A stretch of 64,000 bases of DNA from Watersipora subatra (taxonomy: Eukaryota > Bryozoa > Gymnolaemata > Cheilostomatida > Watersiporidae), in contig NC_088711.1 in assembly GCF_963576615.1 (NCBI RefSeq), forward strand, positions 19,500,182-19,564,181, given 5' to 3'. Shown here piece by piece: positions 47,205 to 57,599 of this stretch. A program made the position numbers and the translations under genes. The notes beneath the pieces were generated by a model that was given only the letters and a program-made list of their open reading frames with translations, made no database searches and was not told the origin of the DNA. How positions within the stretch are numbered: position 1 is the first letter of the stretch; each line of letters opens with the position of its first letter.

Positions 47205-47240
47205 TTCCGACGTTGATTCAACACGGAATCAACGTCGGAA
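47205..47240. repeat. 15-bp perfect hairpin
   Basis: ttccgacgttgattc at 47205-47219 and gaatcaacgtcggaa at 47226-47240, loop of 6 bp, two bases before the target duplication of the hairpin element. Confidence 0.95.
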
Positions 47241-47250
47241 AACTATTCAT

Positions 47251-47377
47251 CACGGGCTAGCCGGGTCACGCACTCAAGGATTTTCGCCACGCACATACAA
47301 AACAAAACTCAACATGCGATTTTTGTTTTGTATGTGCGTGGCGAAAATCCTTGCACGCGTGACTCGGCTAGCCCGTG
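47251..47377. mobile_element. 127-bp hairpin element with 8-bp target duplication
   Basis: Two arms of about 57 bp (47251-47307 and 47321-47377, few mismatches) around a 13-bp loop. Ends cacgggctagcc / ggctagcccgtg. The 8 bp ctattcat lie on both sides (47243-47250 and 47378-47385). This is an almost pure foldback with the signature of hAT-type integration. No other copy is in the window. Confidence 0.92.
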
Positions 47378-47695
47378 CTATTCATCGTATCGCAGTATAA
47401 ATCAAATTTCACCAAACTTTTAGAAAAGTCGTTGACAAAAATATTTTGCCGATGGTGGTAATAACGACGCTTATGAATTACGAAAAGATGAAGTTTACCT
47501 CTATGGCTTTGAATAAAGTGATTTTCTAAAGCGATAACAACCGTTTCGGTAGCCGTTGGGCAAAAAACAGTTCGAATTAACAGTGTTGAGTTCGAGTTAT
47601 CTATAGCAATTTATCATTACGTGGGAACGGACCAAAGGAAATGTTCGAATTAACCATGTGTTCGAGCTATCCGTGGACGAGTTATCCATGTTTGA

Positions 47696-47732
<37 letters not shown>

Positions 47733-47738
<6 letters not shown>

Positions 47739-48035
47739 AGTATATGCCACAGTCATCATGTATATGTAGTCAGTTGTAAGTATAGTCATCGTGTATATGT
47801 AGTCAGTTGTAAGTATAGTCATCATGTATATGTAGTCAGTTGTTAGTATAGCCATCATGTGTTTGTAGTCAGTTGTAAGTATAGCCATCATGTATATGTA
47901 ATCTGTTGTTAGTATAGCCATCATGTGTTTGTAGTCAGTTGTTAGTATAGTCATCATGTATATGTAGTCTGTTGTTAGTATAGCCATCATGTGTTTGTAG
48001 TCAGTTGTTAGTATAGTCATCATCTATATGTAGTT
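47733..48035. repeat. 33-bp minisatellite
   Basis: About nine copies of tatagtcatcatgtatatgt plus agtcagttgttag, alternating two sub-types (tatatgtagtc and gtgtttgtagtc). Confidence 0.95.
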
Positions 48036-48129
48036 GGCAACTATTTCAGAATAATTTTCTGAAACTTTTTTTAATGGAAGGAGAAATCCGTGATTTGTGT
48101 TCTGTACACTAGATCAGTTAAAGTAAATT

Positions 48130-48560
48130 TTAAGAAGTTAGTTTGCACTGACAAGAGCAGACAACTCTGCAGCATAAACATGATAAAATCTTTGCACAAT
48201 AGATTGCAGTGGAACTACCAGCTCTCCATTTGAATATCTCCAGAATCATTCGTTGGCAAAACAAGCATGTAACTACCCGAGTTAATTACATAGTATACAG
48301 AGCTGTAGTCCTAACAGTTCCATTATGTGGAGCTAAAACCTAGACAGTGTTCCAAACACCAGCGAAGAGATGAGACAACTCTGCAGCTTAATGAAACTCA
48401 CTTGAAAAAGGAGGGTAAAAAAACCAAGTTCTCAGATTGATTTGCATCCCGCTCATGGCAGACATCTTAATAGAAAAAGGTCTAAGATGGTTCAGACAAG
48501 CGTTCAGAGTGGGTCATGAACGGTTACCAAGGCATTATTATATTCTCAACTTTATTGAGC
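48130..48560 (+). pseudogene. LINE pol fragment, C-terminal part
   Basis: Interrupted reading with YRAVVLTVPLCGAKT, RLICIPLMADILIEKGLRWF and ERLPRHYYILNFIEQREIRI, matching the tail of LINE pol proteins (LYGAETW; R.R.W.GHV.RM.DERLP). Stops and shifts make it a dead fragment. Confidence 0.65.
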
Positions 48561-48689
48561 AAAGAGAAATCAGGATAGACCCAGATTGAGAAACAAAGAT
48601 GTAGCAAAGTATAACATGAAGTTAAACAAACTTGACACAAACAGATAGCAAAAGAAGGTGTAAAACGGAGCTGGTGGAAGTCCGTATAT

Positions 48690-48850
48690 AAATCTAAGAG
48701 TTTGTTTGTTTGTCATATGTCCAGTTATTACAGGAACGAAAAACTGCTCTGCAATGTAATAAAACTCGGAAACACCAATTCGGCAGACAGGTAGACTATT
48801 CACTACTCCACCCTGCCACTTTGCCATATTGTGGAATAATTGTGACCATA
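48690..48850 (-). mobile_element. tRNA-derived SINE
   Basis: On the minus strand: tRNA-like head with A box-like 'tggagtagtgaatagtc' and B box-like 'gtttccgagttttatt', then a body and the tail 'actggacatatgacaaacaa' 'acaaactcttag'. The same tail occurs on the plus strand at 53036-53090. Confidence 0.6.
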
Positions 48851-49079
48851 CTTATAACACCAGCCAAAATACGAATGCTAACAGCGCTTGCAAAAATGCT
48901 ATTGGTTACTACTAGAACGCTAGAAGATCATGAATTCATGATTGCCTGAGCGATCATGGGGCGTTAAGAATATAAGCGCAATTATTTCAAAACACGGCAA
49001 GGCTGCTGACTGGCTTAACATTAGTGTGCTTAACTTCACACACGTGCATTCGTACAATGCATGGCTTCAATTCCTATGA

Positions 49080-49482
49080 GGTGCAATTTTTCTTTCATGT
49101 TAGTTTCAGACGAAGAGACACGGCTCTTATTATAGTTAAGAATTTGACAAGTTCAAGGTCAAGTTACTAGCTTAAGTTACTCAAACTCATTGTGTAAAGA
49201 AACTTAGCCACTGGCAACTACATTACCTTTGCCACTGTTTATAAGCTGTTTTAAATCTTGAACGAATGTTTAACATACGAAAAAAGAAATTTTTTTTATA
49301 GTCCATTCTAGCTGTACTTTGAGCTTTCAAATATCTGAATTATGCATTGACTTGGCGCACAGGAATAAACAAATACCTTCAATTCAAAGTTAGAATGGTT
49401 AATGTTTTATATTTTGATTAAAAATAAACCTTGTGCTAAAACTTTTTTAATTACCTGTGCAACGCTGGGCATTCCGTTAGTT
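49080..49482 (+). repeat. SINE-like composite repeat ending in CCGGGC-type tail
   Basis: Contains 'ttgccactgtttataagctg' as in the other composites and ends 'acctgtgcaacgctgggcat' 'tccgttagt'. The block 49118-49210 is matched, inverted, by 52600-52710. Confidence 0.5.
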
Positions 49483-49540
49483 AGTGATAAAACCTAAACC
49501 ATAAGACAGCCATTGTGAAAACGACGGCCTGCAAGAGAAA

Positions 49541-49765
49541 GAGAAAAAGATAGAGAGTGAGGGAGAGAGAGACAGAGAGGGAGAGAGAGAAGGAGGGAGG
49601 GAGGGAGGGAGAGAGAGGAGGGAGGGAGGGAGGGAGGGAGAGAGAGAGGGGGGTAGAGAAGGAAAGATTGAGGGAGAGAGAGGGGAAGAGAAGAGGAGGG
49701 AGAGGAAGAGAAGGGGAGAGAGGGGAAGAGGGGGGGGAGACGGGGAGAGAGGGAGAGAGTGGGCT
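49541..49765. repeat. GA-rich purine tract
   Basis: About 225 bp of almost pure purines (gagagaggga, ggagggaggg). Serine/proline/leucine-rich minus-strand frames here are artefacts. Such mirror-type purine tracts can form triplex DNA. It ends about 125 bp downstream of the lectin stop codon. Confidence 0.95.
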
Positions 49766-49891
49766 TTTGTAAATGTAAGTTGCAATATTGCTGGCATAAC
49801 TTGCACACAACAGACTCGCTCAACACTGACATGTTTGTAAGAGCTACAAAGTTGAACTTTTATAGACTTATTGCTTTATTAATCATAATTC

Positions 49892-50319
49892 TTAAATTTG
49901 ATTTCTCTCACAAATGAATGGAAGCAGCTCTTTGCATTGAAGGTCATTCCAGGCATACTGCTGATTTGATCCTCTCAGTTCAAGGCAATTCTCACGTCCT
50001 CCAAGGTTGTTTGGCTCACCCGGTGCCCAATGTTTTATCGTCATTGTTGTGTTTTCATTTTTTCCTTTCCATTTCCACACTCCATCTTCTTTGAAACCTC
50101 CAACCCAGTGTCGCGTGACTTTGAGGTTCTTGTAAAATGCTCTGTAGCCCATCAGCCAATAGATTTCTTGCATATCCTGAAGGTCAGCCAATATACCTCC
50201 CTCATCCGCACATCGACTTTGCGCTTGGTTCCACGATGCTCTAGTACTAACAAACATGTAGCAGTTGCCTAATATACTTGTCACCCATTCATTAGGGCAG
50301 GTAAAGGCATTGGCTGCAC
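49892..50319 (-). CDS. Lectin exon 2: C-type lectin domain
   Basis: Reads (G)AANAFTCPNEWVTSILGNCY and continues with SWNQAQSRCADEGG, HWVGGFKEDGVWKWKG, HWAPGEPNNLGGRENCLELR, YAWNDLQC and LLPFICERNQI, then stop. These are the landmarks of the fold (C-P..W, NCY.F, WVGG, EPNN, C.E, WND..C....FICE). Confidence 0.93.
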
Positions 50320-51435
50320 CTGCAACATGAACCCATTACACTTAAGAATAGTAAGTAATCTAAAGATGGTATCACGAGCATATTACAATAGTCAGTCCAT
50401 GACATACATTAGACATATGAAAAACTTCCTATTCTGATATCTAGTATCTGATGTGACAATGCAAAGAATAGCTAAAAAAGAACTTTTAACCACAAATATT
50501 GAGCTAAATTGTAGCAGTTGTCATGGCGATCTCTATAACTTTCCACCAAAAACAGTAGGACAACTCCTTTAGTTCCATTGGCCTATTTTCCTGTTTTTCT
50601 TAATAATTCTGCCAGAATTTCCAAAATCAACTAAAGTGTAATTCTGTCGAAGTGTGAACAAAGTTTAAAAATTCTTCATGTCAAGCAGTCAGTGAAATAA
50701 TTTTGAATTTGCCTTATTGAGAGTTGCTTACTCCTCTGAACTCATTCGATTTAACACCAGTCCTTATATATGACCTTACCTTTGAACATGAAATGTTGTT
50801 ACCACTTCTTCACACCTGATAAAAAACTGCTTATTAATACTAGGCTGATTTATGATTCATTACGCTATTGATTTTATCTTTACATTTGTTCAGATACTAG
50901 CAGGCTAGCATGAATAGACAACTCTCAAACATTTGATATCATTGAAGACAGTTTCCGAAGATAATCGTTATGGAAAACTAATGAGCTTCAAGTTTTATGC
51001 AGGATACCATGAAGGATGCAGCTTGAAGAAGCTCATTCATCATGCCCTGCCTTTAAGAAGAGGCCCTGCTATTTCCTTCTCCCCTTTTTTCTCCATCTTT
51101 GTCGGCTGATTTCTATCATATGATTAAACTCTTTTAATCTTCTTCTCTTACTTATACTACTAAAAGATTTTGTTTAAAACACAGCCCTGTATCTTTTTCC
51201 TCGTTGAAATGCTGTCTTTGAACATCTTATACCGTTATCACAGGGCTCAAAAACTTTTACCGTTTTATTTATTTATATGACTACCGGTTCCTTGTTTAAA
51301 ATACAGCCCCGTATTCTTTTGTTTTGTTAAAATGCTGTCTTTTTACATTTTATACTTCATAGTTAAGCAAACCTCATTCTTACCACAGTTGAACTTACCT
51401 AGAGACAAAGCTATTATTACCAGTAGCAGCTGCAT
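49892..51435 (-). CDS. Secreted C-type lectin, two exons
   Basis: Exon 1 (51399-51435) gives MQLLLVIIALSL, exon 2 (49892-50319) the rest. The GTAAGT donor and 'catgttgcag' acceptor join in phase 1. The product is 154 residues: signal peptide (about 1-17, cleavage after ANA), then one long-form C-type lectin domain. Cysteines 20/32, 49/149 and 124/141 are placed for three disulfides. EPN (114-116) and WND (136-138) are the calcium and sugar-binding motifs of mannose-type lectins. It should be a soluble carbohydrate-binding protein of mucus or immunity. No transmembrane or extra domain follows. TAA/TAG-free frame, complete from ATG to stop. Confidence 0.92.
50320..51398. other. Lectin intron
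   Basis: About 1.08 kb. It contains a direct repeat pair of about 67 bp (51170-51245 and 51290-51362, both with 'gtttaaaa.acagcccc' and 'aaatgctgtcttt'). Nothing else is recognised. Confidence 0.7.
51399..51435 (-). CDS. Lectin exon 1: signal peptide
   Basis: ATG at 51435, 12 codons of a hydrophobic leader plus one base, then a CTAG|GTAAGT donor. It is the only ATG near the exon 2 acceptor that yields a signal peptide and the correct phase. Confidence 0.85.
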
Positions 51436-51945
51436 TTTTCCTACTACTTTCTCACCTCATGTAACTCAATATATATAGTAGCTTAACATATAATCCCATT
51501 CAGGTGCTTTTTCTCACCACGTCTGCACAAAAAACCACTAGTCAGACTTTAGACTATTACAGAACTGATAGAGACAGAGATTAACGAAATGCCGCCTTCA
51601 AGCACTAAAATGACAGAAGCTCTGTGTCCACTTTATCAAAGGTTGTACACTGCTTATCTAAATCCAACTTCACATGTGATTGTATGTAGCAAGAGCATTT
51701 GTTGTTAGCTGTACGGGGAACAACATACAAAATACTATTATTAAATTATACTATTATATATATTGTTATATTAAAAAGTAGTTCAATTAGGCTCCTCTCT
51801 CAGCATATATTATTTGTGAACATATCAATCAAAAATGAACCTGATGTTAGAGCCATTAGTGTGGTCTGAGACTATTTTATATTTATAGGCCACATTGCGC
51901 GAATGAAAATCTGATTGGCAGCAAAATGCGAAAATCCGATGTAAT
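51432..51945. repeat. Inverted repeat arm A: 5' flank of the lectin gene
   Basis: About 514 bp that reappear inverted at 55150-55667. It spans the lectin start codon, 5' leader and presumed promoter. Landmarks: 'ctactactttctcacctcat', 'tagcttaacatataatc', 'gtacggggaacaacatac'. On the minus strand 'ctatatatattgagtt' about 25-45 bp before the ATG is a TATA-like run. Confidence 0.9.
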
Positions 51946-53770
51946 GTTTGTTACCATCATCAATAGTTTCTCTGTCACAAAATACAAAGAATATACAAAA
52001 AGCTACATGCAATGTACATATATGATATAGAAATATTAGACTTGCATGTTTGATACCTAAACATAAAGTTTTTTTGCAGAAACAGCTATTAAATTAAAGT
52101 TTTTCTTATTGTTATGTTTTAAACATGCACAAGTTTGAAGTGAAACACAGCTCTTATGGAATGGGGGGCACTCAAAGGGGCTGAGTGGTTACACACAATA
52201 TTGTGAGGAGCCATTATTCATTCCGGAAAGCATGGGAGAAGTATTGATGGCACTCAACTGAAAAAAGACTGCAGATGCACAGAGGCCGTTTATTATATTC
52301 TATTTTAAGTTCAAATTTGTCAAGTCTAAGGTATCTAAAGTTTTGAATTTATGTAGTACTTGATGAATTCTCATTGTTGCACGAGTAATAAAAAACATTT
52401 TGCACGGAAATTTTATTTTTTACCAGCATATACAACATTTGCCATTCTAACTTTTAAATGAAGGTGTGTGTGTGTGTGCGCGTGCGTGCGTGTGTGTGTG
52501 TCCGGTCATAGCTAAAACTGATTGTTGGAAAAGATTTCTTGTTTCTCTTGCTACACTTTCATTCAAAATTTAGAGCAGCTTATAAATAGTGGCAGGTAAT
52601 GCAGTGTCCATTGAGTAATCCATTGACTAAGTTTCTTTACTCAGTGAACTTGTGTAACTTAATGTAGTGACTAAAACTAGCCTAAATATTTACTATAATA
52701 AGAACCATGTGCATCTTTCTAACTGGGGGATTAAGAGAAAAGACTGCCCTTTACGAGAATTGAACCCATACATTTATGGATGTAAAGCCAAGTTCACTAT
52801 CAGTGAGCCACACAACTACTGCCTATAATAGTTGTGTTTATAATCGTGACACATCATAATCTCTCCCTTTACAAAGGACTGTGAAAGTTGTTTTTGGGGA
52901 AGTCTGGGTAAGTATTTTTTTCTAGTAGTTTGAGCATACTAGTTCAAGTTTTTCTAGCAGTTCATATGGGTTATAGCACACATGAACTGCATTTAATTAA
53001 TTTTAATCAATTGCATTTCATATGGGCTATAACCAGTAGCTGGACATACAACAGACAGACCAACAAACAAACACTTAGATTAATATACATGTATACAGTT
53101 TTGTTATTAGCCTTTTTCTGTTTTGTGAAATTTTATTTTACAATTCCGATAAAAACTTGCTTATGCTCTGCACGCTTACAACACACACAGATAAGATAGC
53201 TAAAATTTATACTAGCTGAAGACAAAGGAGATTTAACTGATCCCATCAGCAATGGATTTTCAAGGAGGCAGATTTTTAGTGCCCAGCAAAACATGCTTCC
53301 CCTGCGTATTGGAATCATAGTCCCACATACAAGTTTTACCTAGCAGTTGGATAAAGTTCCATTTTCTCCTTGGGTGAACCTTGAGCCCTAAAACTGGTGC
53401 AGCCCTGTGTATCGGCTCTTCATCCAGCCTAGACTGGTTTTCCTGCAGTATGAAAAACTTTGCATGCAGAAACAAGCTAAAATTACAAGTTTAATTAAGT
53501 GTTGTTTTATGTTGTGTTCATTTTTAAAGGATTTGTTTTTGTGAGTATCGTTTCTACTTATATCTTGATATCGTAAATATTACAGATCAATCTACGTAAC
53601 CACCTTAACCTATTTCTGAATGTTTATCAACAAACTATCAAGTTCTTGACATCACATTACGCTCACTTGTTGAATACTACGCGGATAGGTGATAGAATTG
53701 TTAATGTCCATGACCATAGCATGTTCTTTTTACTGGTGACAGTGCAGTACAAATCTAATAATATGCCAGA
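51946..53770. other. Interior between the two arms: repeats and unassigned sequence
   Basis: Contains a (gt)n/(gc)n run (52464-52501), a minus-strand tRNA-like SINE head (52745-52830: B box-like gggttcaattctc, A box-like tggctcactgatagtg), and a plus-strand SINE tail (53036-53090). A minus-strand frame at 53260-53475 (LGLKVHPRRKWNFIQLLGKT) looks coding in composition but I cannot place it. Confidence 0.45.
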
Positions 53771-55016
53771 ATGTTTGAAGAGATCAAGGAAATACTTGGC
53801 TATCTGAAACAACAAGCAGAGCGTTATGCCCAACCAATGGGCCAACAGATCAACGGCTCAAGCTATGACGGGTCACCTGACGTAATAGAATTTGGCAATA
53901 GAATTCATAGAAAATTTCAAGAGGTCAGCATAAAAAGTGAAGTAAAGAGGACACAAACCTACAGTTCAAAATATCTTTAAAAGGAGACACCGCGAAAGGC
54001 ATATCAGCAGCAGAATATGAACAAAAGAAGGAATAGTTGTTAGAAAAATACGGAAATATGAGTGCCACGCTCACCAGTTGATAAAGAAGATTTGGTTCCG
54101 CCCTGAAAAAGGCATTTACAGCCAACTCAAGCATGTAATTAAAATTGTACACTCATCCCTCATGGGTGAAGAAAGAGTTGGCTGCCCAGGAATTCTTGGG
54201 ACTGCTTTTGTCAAATCACCTGGCCATGTAGGCCATGGCGTTAAAGCCGCCCAAAAATATGAAGAGATCCAAAATCAGCTAAAGGCGTTCGAGACGACCA
54301 ACCTCAAAATTTTACATATTGATATAGCAAGAAGCGATGACCCGGAAAAGAAGAAAGCTACCGCAATGCCCAAACATTCTACAATGACCAATTACAAACA
54401 CAAATGAGAACACAAGAGGCATTAAAGCGAATGGTGTCACTTGTGAACTAAGTAGGCCTATCGCACCGGCCAGAGAAGCCTGGGGATAGACGTAAAGCAT
54501 GTGCTGTTGGAGATGTAACCAAATGGGGCACCAAAAGCTTGACAGTATCGCCTTCCATCTACACCAACAGCCACACAAGCGTTGGTGCAGATGGAAGGCG
54601 CCAGACGATAAAAAAATGCATCCAGAGCTAGAGGGTCCAGCAGGCTCCAGAAGAAAATTATTTCATCCGGACATAAATCAAGAGTTCAGCAACAACTATG
54701 CAACACCCTATGAAGTTTTTGGGCAAGCCGGAATGGGAGGGGCAAAGTTCCTTCTCGACAGCGAATGCTCAAAACCAATTGTTCTAATTACCATCTACAG
54801 ACAATTCCAAGAATGACACACTACACGCTGAAAGCCGTGGGCTGTCAAGGAGTTCTGGTAAACAAGAGTAAACTGCCCTTGGAAGGATTAACCACCATCA
54901 CAGTTACGCCAAAAAAAAAAAACTTTTCATCAGTAATTTTTGGTAGCAAATCTCCAGAAAAACAGATTATTAGGCGTCCATGTTTTATGGAAAAGGTATG
55001 CTACATAGATTTGTGA
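53771..55016 (+). pseudogene. Degenerate gag-protease fragment of an LTR retrotransposon
   Basis: Successive frames read MFEEIKEILGYLKQQAERYA, then KGDTAKGISAAEYEQKKE, IWFRPEKGIYSQLKHVIK, a damaged knuckle CCWRCNQMGH, then GGAKFLLDSECSKPIV with a later TVTPKK. The order charged helical region, CX2C...H, then a hydrophobic-hydrophobic-D-S segment is that of gag and retropepsin, but the protease glycine is replaced (DSE) and there are several shifts. No reverse transcriptase follows. Family assignment is tentative. Confidence 0.5.
54549..54600. repeat. 20-bp snap-back inverted repeat
   Basis: cgccttccatctacaccaac at 54549-54568, a 12-bp loop, and its inverted copy with one mismatch at 54581-54600, within the gag-like region. 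Confidence 0.93.
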
Positions 55017-55149
55017 AAGGAGCAACTCTGTCAAAATGGAAAAATGATTAAGCATTGTGATCAGCATAGAGGACTACTGCAAATGGATGGGCAGGCAGTG
55101 AAAAACGTCAAAATTAATTATTTATTTATTATATTATATTTATATTATT

Positions 55150-55667
55150 TAGAGGTTATTTTTGCGTTCTGTTGCCAGTCAGGTTTTCATTTGCACAATA
55201 CAGCCTATAAAATATAAAATAGTCTCAGATTACACTAATGGCTTCAACATCAGGTTCATTTTTGACTGATATGTTCACAAATAATATATACTGAGAGAGG
55301 AGCCTAACTTAACTACTTTTTTAATATAACAGTATATATAATAATATAATTTAATAATAGTATTTTGTATGTTGTTCCCCGTACAGCTAACAACAAATGC
55401 TCTTGCTACATACAATCACATGTGAAGTTGGATTTAGATAAGCAGTGTACAACCTATGATAAAGTGGACACAGAGCTTCTGTCATTTTAGTGCTTGAAGG
55501 CGACATTTCGTTAATCTCTGTCTCTACCAGTTCTGTAATAGTCTAAAGTCTAACTTGTGGTTTTTTGTGCAAATGTGGTGAGAAAATGCAGCTGAATGAG
55601 ATTATATGTTAAGCTGCTATATATATATATATTGAGTTCATGAGGTGAGAAAGTAGTGGGAAAAATG
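55150..55667. repeat. Inverted repeat arm B: copy of the lectin 5' flank
   Basis: Reverse-complement copy of 51432-51945 with scattered differences, mainly a longer (ta)n. The match runs through gggaaaaatg, i.e. up to and including the lectin start codon, and then stops: the next bases are the interior of a sulfotransferase-like pseudogene on the other strand. The arm would point a copied promoter to the right, antisense to that pseudogene. Confidence 0.9.
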
Positions 55668-56515
55668 GAATATTACCATCTTTCAATGAAGGCTTTAAAA
55701 GAATTCGAACAATACTTTGGAAAAGCTTACGATACTGCTTTTTCACTTCTGGATCATAGATATAAGACCACTCCTTGTCGCTGAATGATTGTAACAACGA
55801 TATAAAGCACAATGGCTCGGACATAGCAACTGCATTTGGAAGGGCATGGAAAGCCTAAGATAAAGCTGTAGATCCGCAACGCCCGGTATGGTAAACCCAA
55901 AAAACTATTTTTCTGTTTTTTGGCATAGATTTCGCCAGCCTGTTAAATGATTTGATGGGCATTACTAAAAGATATTCAGCGGTATAAAAAATGGCTTGAA
56001 ATAAAAATGGTCTTCTTCTCGTGTCAAAGACATCGATATCTTCTGGTGGAACACAAAACAAAACATACTCCTTAGAGATGCTGGCCAAAACGATATGCTT
56101 CTGTAAAGCATATTCAGGATTAACCAATCGGACATGCGTAGTAAGAAAATGGCGGAAGTCAAGGATGGTAGGCTTTATAGTTTGTGCCCGAGACCAGATC
56201 TTTAAAAGCTGGGCAGAACTCTGGTAACTTCTCCCTTTTCTAGTATTTACTAGATGTGTATGAACTCCATTCAGCCTCCAGGTGATACTTTGCCAGGTTG
56301 ATAATAAGACAAAGAGAAGCGGGTGTCCAAAATATTTTAATAATCCAAGACATGACTTTTACCTTTCCATGACTGACAAGCTGTAAAGGGGGTACAATAT
56401 TTTCATTACATTCAAGTAGTGAAAATACAGCACAAGGCAGCACAAGTTGATTAAAACTAAAACAGTCAGCATAGAGGGTTGATGTCAACAACAGTGTTTG
56501 AAAAATATGAGTCAC
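55668..56515 (-). pseudogene. Sulfotransferase-like pseudogene, truncated
   Basis: Minus-strand coding with a hydrophobic N-terminal part (LLTSTLYADCFSFN; IIKIFWTPASLCLIINLAKY), EWSSYTSSKY, a TAG, KREKLPEFCPAFKDLVSG, a frame change near 56160, LVNPEYALQKHIVLASISKE, and then IVFWVYHTGRCGSTALS, a TAG, AFHALPNAVAMSEPLCFISL. TGRCGST followed by a conserved AMSEP is the 5'-phosphosulfate-binding loop pattern of sulfotransferases that use PAPS. Both TAGs could derive from CAG. The coding stops at arm B (55667), so the C-terminal half is lost. There are no introns in the remaining 850 bp. Confidence 0.72.
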
Positions 56516-56787
56516 TGTTCAAGGTATATCTCAAAGTTCAGTGGAGGCACAGGTTAGATGCTTTGCAAGAATTGCAAATTGTATGAGTTAGAGATCTGGC
56601 TATTGGTGACCAAAATCATAGACTCTAACAAAGATTTTCAGTTGCAATTAATTTTAAAAGCTTAGAAACCATTTTGTGGGTGTCCACCCATTGTAGTGAA
56701 AGGATATCTATTTTTTGTAGAAAATCTCGAATTTTAGTCATTTTAAAATAACTGATTAGCACAAATTAAGAATTTTCAATTCTAGAT
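56516..56787. other. Non-coding stretch
   Basis: No supported feature between the pseudogene and the large inverted repeat. Confidence 0.4.
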
Positions 56788-57599
56788 TTGAAAAGATAAG
56801 AAATTTTACGTCAGAGGTCACAGCGGTGCACACCTATCTCATCAAATCAACATAGAAACAGCTATAATGTGAAGTCGTTTAAAAAGGAAATAGCTCGGGT
56901 GAAATTTTCTTGTACATCATTTACGAGCACCATTTCCATCTTTCGTAAGCATAAAACTTTCAATAAAAATTTGTGAGTAACAAAACTCGCTTGTCTTGTG
57001 GGTTTTTGCTGTTTCTGGTGAATGACACAAACTTGTGGGGTCATTGTGGGGTCATGGAAACATAGTGACCAACTGGCAGTTTAGAGCATTTTCATCAATC
57101 TAACAAGTAAGTATTATCTTTATAGAGATATCTTCATAGTGTTATCTTCAAAACTCGCTTGACTAACGGGTTTTTACAATTTCCATCTTGGCAGTGACGT
57201 ATACTTATGTATTAACTGCACAAAAATGAGACCATGAACACCAACATTGACGTTAAAGGCTCAGTATATAATATAGTAAGTGACAATACAGATAGCAATG
57301 GCTGAGCGCTTTATATTCAAACATGCAAAAGTATAACAAGATGTTTAACTACTATTTCCAGATTGGATAATAATAAGATACCCAATAATTCTATTAGATT
57401 TGCTTCTGCAGTGCAGAAAACCATGAAAGCATGTATGTATGTTAGAGGGCACAGCTCTAATGCTTGAGCGCTCATGTGCACAAATGTGGATGGCACTACA
57501 GAAATTATGTCATCTTAATTATTGACCTTTCCACAACATGGAAATAAATTGACCAATTAGATCAGCACTGTGAGGACCTAGTGTCTTTCCCATGATGTC

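Larger units (their letters stand above)
46563..47698. mobile_element. pogo/Tigger-like element with TA duplication
   Basis: cagtcaaacatggataactc at the left and gagttatccatgtttgactg at the right are perfect inverted repeats flanked by TA, with further paired blocks (gttcgaattatcagagcg, ttcgaattaaccatg). It is a longer relative of 37914-38668: about 400 bp at 46975-47395 have no counterpart there and include an inserted hairpin. (at)n runs lie on both sides of the element (46530-46560 and 47699-47735). Confidence 0.88.

Noticed and set aside
49477..49832. Serine/proline/leucine-rich frames in three phases
   Set aside because: Produced by the GA-rich purine tract; no evidence of a mucin-like protein.
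51432..55667. LTR retrotransposon bounded by the 514-bp repeats
   Set aside because: The repeats are inverted, not direct, and the gag-like interior lacks reverse transcriptase, so they are not LTRs.
55665..55784. Chimeric protein starting at the copied lectin ATG in arm B (MEYYHLSMKALKEFEQ..)
   Set aside because: The frame is the antisense strand of the sulfotransferase-like pseudogene and ends after about 39 codons. Coding capacity is most likely accidental.
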